Below, in pieces: positions 5,839-13,109 of a stretch of 42,612 nt of DNA (its first letter is position 1; every line of letters begins with the position of its first letter). The notes under the pieces are model-generated. The model saw only the letters and a program-made list of their open reading frames with translations. It did not search any database and was not told the DNA's origin. Both the position numbers and the translations under genes were made by a program. The stretch spans positions 1-42,612 of the forward strand of contig JADZFO010000037.1 of assembly GCA_020849855.1 (NCBI GenBank), read 5' to 3'. The DNA is from a bacterium (GTDB lineage Bacteria; 4484-113; JAFGCY01).

Positions 5839-7988
5839 TCCCAGGCCCGGACCAGCGCCATCTCATCCAGGAAGGCGATGCGGTCACCTACCTTTTTGAA
5901 AACCGGCGCGGCCACTTCGCCGCCGTAGTAACCACCCCTGGGCCGGTAGAACAGCACCAGCACCAGGTAACGCGGGTCCTCGGCGGGGAAGAAGCCCACG
6001 AAGCTCGCGGCGTAGGCTCCGCTTAGATAGCCACCGCCTGGGGCCGGGATTTGCGCGGTACCGGTTTTACCAGCGGTGCTGTAACGCTCAAGGCGTGCTT
6101 TTTTACCCGTGCCGTGTTCGACTGCGTCGACGAGCCAGCGCTTTGCTTCGGCGCAGCTTTCAGCAGAGAGAACACGTTGTGGCGCATTACGGTCAGCTCC
6201 ATGAAGACTGTCATCATCCAAACCCCCAGACTTTGAATTGTTGTCGGCCGCATGGGCAGTGCCAGTGGCCAGGATCCGTTCCAGTGCCTGTGCCGCCTCG
6301 CCGGCGGCGCTGGGAGCCGCAAGCAGCTCCTCATCCGCGCCGGTCAGCGCCGGCGTCGTGTTTCCAGCGGAACCTGCATCGGCAAGCAGGCCCGGGTCTG
6401 TGTCATCTTCAGCGGCGCTGCCCTGCTCGCGCAGCGCCAGCACGGTGCGCGGCGTCACGCGATAGCCGCCGTTGGCCAGCGCGCAGTAGGCGCTGGCGAG
6501 CTGCAGAGGCGTGACCGCGAGGCCCTGGCCAAAGCCGGTGTTGGCCAGGCTGATCTTCGGCCAGGCGCGGTAGTCGCCCTTGAGGTCCTTGCGCCCGCCG
6601 TTGGGCCGCAGGCCCTTGAGCTCGCCAGGCAGTTCAATGCCGGTCTTCTGCCAGAAGCCGAGCTCGCTGTAGGCCTGGGTCACCTTGTCCTGGCCCAGCT
6701 GGAGCGCCAGGCGGCCCATACCAATGTTGGAGCTGTGGCTGATCACCTGGTCGATAGTCACGCCCTCGTTGCCGCCCAGGACATGGTCCAGCTCCGCCTC
6801 GCGGACCGTGTAGCGGCCGATGGTCAGCAGACGGTTGCAGATGATGCGGTCCGTCGAGCTGATCCAGCCCTGTTCGTAGGCATAGGCGGCCAGCAGAGGC
6901 TTCATGGTGGAGCCGGGCTCCAGCACCTTCTGCAGCAGCACGTTCAGCTCCGGGTCGTCCTTCTCGCGGCGGCCCGAGGCATAGCGGTTCGGATCGAAGT
7001 ATGGGTAGGTCGCCGCGCCGAGGATCTCGCCGCTGCCGGGCTGCATGACCAGCACGCAGCCCCACTCCGCGCGGTTCTTCTCGATCGCGCTGCGCAGCTC
7101 ATCCTCGCAGATCGCCTGCACGCTAGGGTGCAGGGTCGTCAGCAGCTCCGCGCCATCCCGGCGCGGCTGGGCCTTGATGGTGGCCGGCAGGCGGCGGCGG
7201 CTGGCATCACGGCGGTATTCCGTGAGGCCATCCTCGCCGGTGAGCTGATCGTCGTAGGCGCGCTCGAGGCCCAGGCGCTGGAAGCTCTCGCGGCCGGCAT
7301 AGCCGACCAGCATCGCCGCGCCGTGGTCCGCGCTGGGATAGCAGCGCTCGAAGTAGAAGCGGGTGAAGACACCACGCAGGCCCAGCTGGTCAATCTGCTG
7401 CGCAGTCTCCAGGCTGAGGCCCTGCGCCAGCACGAGGCCCGGACGCCGCTCGTTGACCAGCTTGTCCAGGATCTCCTGCTGCTGCAGATCGATGTATGGC
7501 GCCAGGGCGGCGGCGGTATTCTGAATGTCCTGGATCAGCTCCGGCTCGGCGATGACCCGCGCGACCTTGCGGTTGCCGGCCAGCAGGGTGCCGTCACGGT
7601 AAAGGATGTTGCCGCGGCGGCCCTGCGGACGCTCATAGGAGTGCCACTGCTTCTCCACGGCCGCGCGGTAGTAGTCCGCCTGCTGCGGGTCGAACTGCAG
7701 GGTGTAGAGATGCAGGATCAGGCCCGCGCCGGCCAGGCTGAGGATGCTGAATACGCGCCGGCCGTTCTCCTTCTCCACCAGGCAGTAGAGCACGCAAAGG
7801 CACAGGCCGGTCAGGAAGGTCCAGAGCGCCAGTGCGCTGCGCTGGCCGGAGAAAAAAAAGTGGGCGGCCGGGAAGGCCGCCCCGAGGAGGAAGGCGGAAA
7901 AAGCAATATAGGTCTGGGCCCGCAGGCCCGGGCTGCGCCAGCGCCGCGGGCGATTGGTCCTGGCAGTTACGAATCCATTGCGATCCAT
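5829..7988 (-). CDS. ftsI: Penicillin-binding protein, septal transpeptidase (FtsI/PBP3 type)
   Basis: Class B penicillin-binding protein that cross-links septal peptidoglycan. 719 residues. Active-site motifs are STMK (360-363, catalytic Ser360), SSN (419-421) and KTG (641-643); the N-terminal dimerisation-type domain has the RGNILYRDG motif (125-133). Two oddities: the N-terminus has three hydrophobic segments (about 25-46, 51-71 and 78-97) where FtsI usually has one, and residues about 520-607, between SxN and KTG, form a low-complexity Ala/Asp/Ser-rich insert. No PASTA domains. The ATG at 7988 is preceded by AAGG. It lies between ftsL and murE, as in many dcw clusters. Confidence 0.93.
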   Translation of the reverse strand: MDRNGFVTARTNRPRRWRSPGLRAQTYIAFSAFLLGAAFPAAHFFFSGQRSALALWTFLTGLCLCVLYCLVEKENGRRVFSILSLAGAGLILHLYTLQFDPQQADYYRAAVEKQWHSYERPQGRRGNILYRDGTLLAGNRKVARVIAEPELIQDIQNTAAALAPYIDLQQQEILDKLVNERRPGLVLAQGLSLETAQQIDQLGLRGVFTRFYFERCYPSADHGAAMLVGYAGRESFQRLGLERAYDDQLTGEDGLTEYRRDASRRRLPATIKAQPRRDGAELLTTLHPSVQAICEDELRSAIEKNRAEWGCVLVMQPGSGEILGAATYPYFDPNRYASGRREKDDPELNVLLQKVLEPGSTMKPLLAAYAYEQGWISSTDRIICNRLLTIGRYTVREAELDHVLGGNEGVTIDQVISHSSNIGMGRLALQLGQDKVTQAYSELGFWQKTGIELPGELKGLRPNGGRKDLKGDYRAWPKISLANTGFGQGLAVTPLQLASAYCALANGGYRVTPRTVLALREQGSAAEDDTDPGLLADAGSAGNTTPALTGADEELLAAPSAAGEAAQALERILATGTAHAADNNSKSGGLDDDSLHGADRNAPQRVLSAESCAEAKRWLVDAVEHGTGKKARLERYSTAGKTGTAQIPAPGGGYLSGAYAASFVGFFPAEDPRYLVLVLFYRPRGGYYGGEVAAPVFKKVGDRIAFLDEMALVRAWDGK

Positions 7989-8075
7989 CTGACCTTTCTC
8001 AAGCTTTCAGATACTCATCCCCTGGCCACCCGGCCACGCCTTTCTTAGTCCTGCCACCATGCCGCGCCCGCGGCT

Positions 8076-8585
8076 TTACTCGCTCTGGATCACCCGGCGG
8101 GAGAGCGGGAAGAGCTCCTCCACCAGGGTCTTCCCCGAAGCCTCGGGGATGTTGGTCACCACAACGTACTTTGTCACTTCGGGATAGACCACGCCGGTCT
8201 CAGGGTTCACGCCGTTAAGCACCTGGCTCTGGGCCGAGAGGTTGCTCTCCGCGGCGTCGCTGCGCGCCTGCTCCATCGAGGCCAGGCTGCGCTGGACTTC
8301 CTGCTGTTCATAGGCCAGGCGGCTGTTCTCCGCGCTCAGCCAGGCATAGAGGCTGACCGAGGCGATGATCACGGCCATGCCGCTGCCGAGGCCGATCTTG
8401 TAGGAGAGGAGGCGGATCGGGCGGGGCGCCCGGCGCTCGCGGTACTCGTCAAAGCTCTTGCCGAGCAGGCGGCGATACCAGGGTGCCGGGCGGCGCTTGG
8501 CGAAGCGCGCGGCGATAACCTGGTACTCCTGATACTGGTAGAGCCGGTCCGCATTGGAGCGCGGATCCAGTCTAAGTGCGCTCAT
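8076..8585 (-). CDS. ftsL: FtsL-like cell division protein
   Basis: 169 residues: a basic, arginine-rich cytoplasmic N-terminus (1-63), one membrane segment (about 66-84), then a charged helix with coiled-coil character (about 86-125) and a short outer tail. This layout and the position between rsmH and ftsI are those of FtsL, which joins FtsB and FtsQ and helps activate FtsW/FtsI. FtsL sequences are too divergent to confirm by eye, and the long cytoplasmic tail is larger than in E. coli. The ATG at 8585 has a strong GGAGGG site about seven bases upstream. Confidence 0.75.
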   Translation of the reverse strand: MSALRLDPRSNADRLYQYQEYQVIAARFAKRRPAPWYRRLLGKSFDEYRERRAPRPIRLLSYKIGLGSGMAVIIASVSLYAWLSAENSRLAYEQQEVQRSLASMEQARSDAAESNLSAQSQVLNGVNPETGVVYPEVTKYVVVTNIPEASGKTLVEELFPLSRRVIQSE

Positions 8586-8778
8586 CTCACTCCCTCCTAC
8601 GCGGGGCCACGCCCCTGTGAGGGATCAGGAATAAGAACCAGGCCGGGACAGGAAACTCAATCGTCCTTCCTGCCGGCTTGATCCCGTACACCCAACCCTC
8701 GTTCTCAACCTTTCCAGTAACCCGTGGTGCTGCTACGCAGCCATCTCAATCTCAGTGCAGGGCCACCCTGGCCCGGGC

Positions 8779-9768
8779 TCAGTCCCGCTCGCCAGCCCCT
8801 GGCCGCTGCTTCTCATACACTCTCAGTTTCGCCGAGCGGCTGCGCGGATTGCGCCGCATCTCCGCCGCGTCGGGCTTCACCACATCCCCTATCCGCCGCA
8901 TGAACCACTCGCTGTGGCCCGCCGATCGCGTATAGGGCTTTATCCCGTCCTTGACCCAGCGCTCCTCCAGCCCGTGGAAGGTGATCACGGCTAGGCGGCC
9001 GCCGGTCTTCAGGACCCGGCAGGCCTGCTCGACCCCACCCCGCACCTGCTCCGCCTCGCCGTTTACCTCGATGCGGATGGCCTGGAAGCTGCGGGTCGCC
9101 GGATGGATCCTGCCCCGCCCGCCGGGCACCGCATTTGCGATGACCTCCGCGAGCTCGGCAGTGTCCCGGATCGGCCCCCGGCGTCTGGCGGAGACAATCG
9201 CCTCCACTATCCTCCGGTAATGCCGCTCCTCGCCATACTCAAGGATCACCCGGGAAAGTTCTGCCGCGGAGTAGTGGTTTACTACTTCCGCGGCAGTCAG
9301 TTCCAGTGTGGTGTCCATGCGCATGTCCAGCGGACCGCTGCGCTGAATCGAGAACCCTCGCTCCGGGTCGTCGAGCTGATCAGAGGAAAGGCCAAGGTCC
9401 ATCAACACCCGGTCGACCTCATCAAGTCCCAACCGCTCAACAACCCTCTCTAGCTCACCAATGGTTCCCTGCACCAGTTCGACTTTCACATCGGACGGCG
9501 CAAGACCCCCTAGCTTGTGCTTCTCCATGGCCCGCCTTACGGCTTCCGCATCGCGGTCTATCCCGATCGCTATGCCGCCAGGACTCAATCGGCTGGCCAC
9601 CGCGCTGTAGTGGCCTGCCGCGCCCATCGTCCCGTCAACATAGACCTGCCCGGCGCCCGGAGCAAGGAGTTCTACAACCTGTTGTAAAAGAACCGCTTCG
9701 TGGCGCGGGCCATCAGCCGCGACGCCACCATCCGCCCTAGGCACTCCCCATTCCGCCAGGGCCGTCAT
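8779..9768 (-). CDS. rsmH: 16S rRNA (cytosine(1402)-N(4))-methyltransferase
   Basis: SAM-dependent methyltransferase modifying C1402 in the ribosomal P site. About 329 residues. The SAM-binding motif VDGTMGAAGH is at 44-53, and the family signatures HEAVLL (23-28), DRVLMDLGLSS, and the C-terminal AVITFHGLEERWVKD and NPRSRSAKLRVYEK stretches are present. The usual FHSLED reads FHGLEE. The start is uncertain: ATG 9768 overlaps the end of mraZ by 32 bases, and GTG 9744 is an alternative; neither has a clear ribosome site, which fits translational coupling to mraZ. Confidence 0.93.
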   Translation of the reverse strand: MTALAEWGVPRADGGVAADGPRHEAVLLQQVVELLAPGAGQVYVDGTMGAAGHYSAVASRLSPGGIAIGIDRDAEAVRRAMEKHKLGGLAPSDVKVELVQGTIGELERVVERLGLDEVDRVLMDLGLSSDQLDDPERGFSIQRSGPLDMRMDTTLELTAAEVVNHYSAAELSRVILEYGEERHYRRIVEAIVSARRRGPIRDTAELAEVIANAVPGGRGRIHPATRSFQAIRIEVNGEAEQVRGGVEQACRVLKTGGRLAVITFHGLEERWVKDGIKPYTRSAGHSEWFMRRIGDVVKPDAAEMRRNPRSRSAKLRVYEKQRPGAGERD

Positions 9769-10285
9769 CCAGCGCAGAGGGAGAACTGGGAGCAGGCTCA
9801 TCTCCGAAGAGTCGGTCAAAACCGCCAGCCTGCTCCCACTGCGCACAATCAGCATCCCAGTGCTTCTTGGCCCACAGCTCAAGGTACTCACCGCAGCCCA
9901 CCCAGACCACATCGCTGTAAAGGTCCAGGCTGTCACGCAGAGTCTTGGGGATCGTCAGACGACCCTGGGCGTCGAAGCTAAGGTCGAACTTGTTGCCAAA
10001 GAAGTAACGGCGGTCGCGGGCGAGCTTGGGGTTGAAGAAGTTCTTCACGCCCTCATCGCTCTGGAAGGACAGCCGCTGGGCAACAAAGCCCGCCACGATT
10101 TCAAAGTTCTGCGGCGTCATGACCATCAGGTGCTTGTCCCACTTCAGGACGGTCACTCCGTCGGCAAAGTGTTCGCGATAGCGCTGGACCAGGCCGACTC
10201 GGCCTTTCTCATCCACACCAGTGTCATGGCGCCCCTCGAACACGTGCTGGGAAGAATAGCACCCATAGGGACTGCTGTCTACCAT
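9737..10285 (-). CDS. mraZ: Transcriptional regulator MraZ
   Basis: AbrB-like double-fold DNA-binding protein that heads the division/cell-wall cluster and usually represses its own promoter. 182 residues from ATG 10285, longer than the usual 140-150 because of an N-terminal dozen residues and a Ser/Pro/Gly-rich tail. The two repeats are visible as DEKGRVGLVQRYREHF and DAQGRLTIPKTLRDSL, each with the DxxGR signature. A TTG three codons upstream is possible. Candidate binding repeats and a promoter lie immediately upstream. Confidence 0.92.
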   Translation of the reverse strand: MVDSSPYGCYSSQHVFEGRHDTGVDEKGRVGLVQRYREHFADGVTVLKWDKHLMVMTPQNFEIVAGFVAQRLSFQSDEGVKNFFNPKLARDRRYFFGNKFDLSFDAQGRLTIPKTLRDSLDLYSDVVWVGCGEYLELWAKKHWDADCAQWEQAGGFDRLFGDEPAPSSPSALDDGPGGMGSA

Positions 10286-10287
10286 TT

Positions 10288-10301
10288 TGGGCAAAAATGG
10301 G
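10288..10301. promoter_or_regulatory. Possible MraZ operator: two TGGG repeats with 10-bp period
   Basis: TGGG occurs at 10288-10291 and 10298-10301 (plus-strand reading), a start-to-start spacing of 10 bp. Published MraZ sites consist of TGGGN repeats separated by five bases. Here they fall between the predicted -10 and the mraZ start codon, a fitting place for autorepression. Only two repeats are seen and they read opposite to the gene, so the call is tentative. Confidence 0.35.
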
Positions 10302-10324
10302 AGTCATTTCCCACTAATGCTTCG

Positions 10325-10352
10325 ATTATGCAATCATTCCAGTAGTTATCAA
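10325..10352 (-). promoter_or_regulatory. Sigma-70-type promoter of the mraZ cluster
   Basis: On the minus strand TTGATA (10352..10347) and CATAAT (10330..10325) are separated by 16 bp; each hexamer matches five of six consensus bases. The surrounding 80 bases are AT-rich, in contrast to the GC-rich neighbourhood. Transcription would start near 10317, about 30 bases before the mraZ ATG. Confidence 0.65.
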
Positions 10353-10656
10353 CAACAAATAGGGATATATACACTCATATGTTAGGTAGTATTTGCGTCC
10401 GCAGGTGGAAAATGAGTGGGATAGAGGGCAACTTTGGGTTCAGATAGGAATCTCGCCACATATGGAGTTGCTCAACAGGACAATCAAGGCGGCTTGGTTA
10501 TGCGCACTGCGGGCACGCCGACAGCAGGCAGTGAAGGGCTTTGGCCCGACACGGTTGTGGCCTCAGAATCGTTTGCAGCCGCGACAAAGCCGCTGCTGTA
10601 TGCGATCCGCTGCGAGATGAGAATTGCCGTTGCCCCTATGTCTCGGACAGAAAGGC
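10353..10656. other. Intergenic stretch between phosphatase and mraZ promoter; no gene recognised
   Basis: The first part (10353-10400) is AT-rich and belongs to the mraZ promoter region. From about 10470 to 10656 the composition becomes gene-like and there are open frames on both strands, but none has a ribosome site, a plausible start or a recognisable domain. No tRNA or terminator was seen. It may be a decayed gene. Confidence 0.4.
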
Positions 10657-11451
10657 CTAACCTGCTGAAATGCCGTGGCCGATGGGCCGGCCTGGCACGG
10701 CGTACTGCTCCCGCGCCTCGACCTTGAGCAGCTCGCGCTCGGGGTAGCGCAGCGCGCACAGGCTGCCGCCAAAGACACAGCCGGTGTCGATGTTGATGGT
10801 GTTGTTCTGCCACAGGGGCTCGATGACCGGCGTGTGGCCATAGACCACCAGCGCCTTGCCGCGGTAGTCCCGGGCCCAGGGATAGCGCACGGGCAGGCCG
10901 AATTCATCGGTCTCTCCGGTGGTCTGGCCATAGAGGCAGAAGTCGCGGACCTCGTGGGTGTTGCGGCCCTGCATCTCCTCCCTTATCCCGGCGTGGGCCA
11001 CCACCAGGTGCCCGCTGTCCAGGATGAAGTGGCTGATCAGCCCCCGGATGAACTCGGCGACCTGGCGGCTGAAGGCCGGCGGCTCGGCCGCGAGCTGGGC
11101 CAGGGTCTTGTCCAGGCCGTGGGCGATCTTTACCCGCGAGCCAAATAGCTTGCGCATGAGCTTGTCGTCGTGGTTGCCGGGGACGCACAGGGCCTGGCCG
11201 CCGGCGCAGAGCTCCATCACCAGGCGCAGGACCGCCGGCGACTTCGGCCCGCGGTCGACAAGGTCGCCAAGGAAGATCAGGCTGCGGCTGCGGCCGCCGG
11301 CATCCAGCGGGGCTGCAAGCTCCAGCGAGCCCTCGGGCTGCCCGTCGCGCTGCCGCGGCTGGTAACCCTGGCGGTCCAGCAGCTCAACGAGCTCGTCATA
11401 ACAGCCATGGATGTCACCGATGATGTCAAAGGGACCGCTGAGATGCTTCAT
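10657..11451 (-). CDS. Metallophosphoesterase of the Pnkp phosphatase type (stand-alone)
   Basis: About 264 residues from ATG 11451. Calcineurin-like motifs are in order: GDIHG (12-16), GDLVDRG (62-68), GNHD (92-95), VAHAG (151-155) and GHT (205-207). The stretches LYGQTTGETDEFG, LPVRYPWARDYRG and IDTGCVFGGSLCALRYPE closely match the 2',3'-phosphatase domain of bacterial Pnkp RNA-repair enzymes, where it sits between a kinase and an adenylyltransferase. Here no kinase or ligase is fused or adjacent. The frame stays open upstream to 11700, with ATGs at 11526, 11586 and 11637, so the true start is uncertain; the conserved fold begins at residue 6. Its substrate is unknown; an RNA-end or dinucleotide phosphatase role is inference. 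Confidence 0.85.
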   Translation of the reverse strand: MKHLSGPFDIIGDIHGCYDELVELLDRQGYQPRQRDGQPEGSLELAAPLDAGGRSRSLIFLGDLVDRGPKSPAVLRLVMELCAGGQALCVPGNHDDKLMRKLFGSRVKIAHGLDKTLAQLAAEPPAFSRQVAEFIRGLISHFILDSGHLVVAHAGIREEMQGRNTHEVRDFCLYGQTTGETDEFGLPVRYPWARDYRGKALVVYGHTPVIEPLWQNNTINIDTGCVFGGSLCALRYPERELLKVEAREQYAVPGRPIGHGISAG

Positions 11452-11721
11452 GTTGATCTGAAGCTGGCGCCGGGGGCCGGGCTGGCCATTGTGCTGCGGT
11501 CGCCCGTCCTGCTGCCCGGGATCCATGCTATCAGAAGAAGAACCAGAAGCCAGGCCTGCGAGTGCCTTTACCTTATGGCCGGCCATGTCTGCACCCGGTG
11601 GCAGATTTGTCGATGCTGCTGACGTCAGTATGTGCATGATTCGGGGCCATCCTCCGGCTCTCGGAAGAGTTGACAGCGCAGCCCAGGCATCTGTTCGCAC
11701 TGCTGCTGAACTGAGTCTAAG

Positions 11722-11795
<74 letters not shown>

Positions 11796-11820
11796 CTGAC
11801 GAGATTAGTCAGTGCCGGGC

Positions 11821-11860
11821 GCAGAGCTTTAGGCTTAGGTTACAGGCCTAAGCTCTCTGC
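11821..11860. repeat. Two-tier stem-loop between tRNA-Val and ilvE
   Basis: GCAGAG (11821-11826) pairs with CTCTGC (11855-11860), and inside it GCTTAGG (11833-11839) pairs with CCTAAGC (11847-11853) around a 7-base loop. There is no T-run on either side, so it is not an obvious intrinsic terminator. It lies about 25 bp upstream of the tRNA gene and about 210 bp downstream of ilvE. Confidence 0.55.
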
Positions 11861-11935
11861 CTGCGCCCTGTGCATCGCTTTCAGACTTCAGAGTCAGGCC
11901 TCTTGCCTTGAGACTCCAGCCTTTTCCCCGCGCCC

Positions 11936-12033
11936 TTGCCTTCAGCCTCGCACTTCAGTCTCGCACTTTCGCCTTCAGCCTCGCGTCTTTGCCTTCAGGC
12001 TTGTGCCTTCAGACTTGTGCCTTGTGCCTTCCG
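11936..12033. repeat. Second, more degenerate 7-bp tandem array downstream of ilvE
   Basis: Heptads related to GCCTTCA, GCCTCGC, ACTTGTG and CCTTCAG follow each other in a roughly constant 7-bp register for about 100 bp; weaker traces reach back to about 11880. The sequence differs from the GTCCCTA array at 5678 but period, degeneracy and position at the 3' side of a minus-strand gene are the same. Confidence 0.55.
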
Positions 12034-12070
12034 CCATTGCAATCATGCGCAGGCTGCGCCCCAGCGAGGA

Positions 12071-13024
12071 CTAGACCCCGACAGGGACGCCGTTGCCCAG
12101 AGCGGGGTAAAGCGAAAGCACGCTTTCCCGGCTTGGCACCAGACTGTGGTTGCCCGGGCGGGAAACGAACTCGCCCCAGCGGCTGCGCAGGTCCTTGAAG
12201 ATCGGCCCCGGCTGGCCGGATCCGATCTGGCGGCTGTCGATGGCCACAATCGGCACGAGGTCGGCGCCGGTGCCCGTCAGCCAGGCCTCGTCCGCCGTGT
12301 AGAGATCAAAGGTCAGATAAGTGCCCTCTTCAGTCTTGTAGCCGGCTTCCTGCGCGATTGTCAGGATGCTCTCGCGGGTTATGCCGGCCAGCAGGGCGTG
12401 GTGCAGCGCGGGGGTCTTGACCACGCCGTTCTTGACGAAGAAGACGTTGTCGGCAGTCGCCTCGCCGACATAGCCCTCCATCGTCAGCATGATGCCTTCC
12501 TCGACGCCGGCATAGTTCGCCTCAATGACGCCCAGGATGTTGTTGACGTAGTTCAGGCTCTTCACGCGGCTGGGCAGGCTCTGGACGCTCTGGCGCCGCG
12601 TGGCGGTGAAGATCACGGAGAGGCCGCGCTCGTACTTCTCTTCTGGGTAAAGCTGGATCGAGGAGGCGATGCAGTAAAGGGTCGCGCCGCTCTTGCACTT
12701 GCGCGGGTTGATGCCCAGGTCGCCGGGGCCGCGGGTCACCACCAGGCGGATATAGGCCACGCCCTGCTGCAGCTCGTTGACCGCGAGGGTGTGCAGGCAC
12801 AGCTCGCACAGCTCGTCCTTGCTGCGGCCGATGTCGATGTTTAGGAAGTGCGCGCTGTCCATGAAGCGCTCGATGTGCTCGCGCAGCTTGAAGACTTTGC
12901 CGTCCCAGCTTTTGATGCCCTCAAAGCAGCCGTCGCCATACAGCACGCCGTGGTCATAGACCGAGATAGTTGCTTTGCTCTTCGGCATGAACTCGCCGTT
13001 CAGCCAAACCAAGGGTTCAGACAT
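12071..13024 (-). CDS. ilvE: Branched-chain amino acid aminotransferase (fold-type IV PLP enzyme)
   Basis: PLP enzyme that transfers amino groups between glutamate and the 2-oxo acids of leucine, isoleucine and valine. 317 residues. The catalytic lysine is K155 in SRVKSLNYVNN; YDHGVLYGDGCFEGIK (23-38), EGYVGEATADNVF and LLAGITRESI are family signatures of the short IlvE class. D-amino-acid transaminase or aminodeoxychorismate lyase share the fold, but the FEGIK and Y-D-H-G-V-L-Y-G-D-G signatures favour IlvE. The ATG at 13024 has GGAGG about eight bases upstream. It follows the fusion gene at 13110 by 85 bp, perhaps one transcript. Confidence 0.9.
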   Translation of the reverse strand: MSEPLVWLNGEFMPKSKATISVYDHGVLYGDGCFEGIKSWDGKVFKLREHIERFMDSAHFLNIDIGRSKDELCELCLHTLAVNELQQGVAYIRLVVTRGPGDLGINPRKCKSGATLYCIASSIQLYPEEKYERGLSVIFTATRRQSVQSLPSRVKSLNYVNNILGVIEANYAGVEEGIMLTMEGYVGEATADNVFFVKNGVVKTPALHHALLAGITRESILTIAQEAGYKTEEGTYLTFDLYTADEAWLTGTGADLVPIVAIDSRQIGSGQPGPIFKDLRSRWGEFVSRPGNHSLVPSRESVLSLYPALGNGVPVGV

Positions 13025-13109
13025 GCCTTTCTCCTCCGGAAAGCAGCACGCGCAGGGGCAGCGCCAGTGCCTATGGAGTATATCACCGGCAGCCCTCGAC
13101 TGGCCTGCC

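Noticed and set aside
6252-8048. Plus-strand open frame of 598 codons opposite ftsI
   Set aside because: Shadow of ftsI; composition is that of reverse-frame translation and the minus-strand frame has all transpeptidase motifs.
10434-10813. Overlapping open frames on both strands upstream of mraZ
   Set aside because: No ribosome site, no domain, and the longer minus-strand frame runs through the phosphatase gene in another frame.
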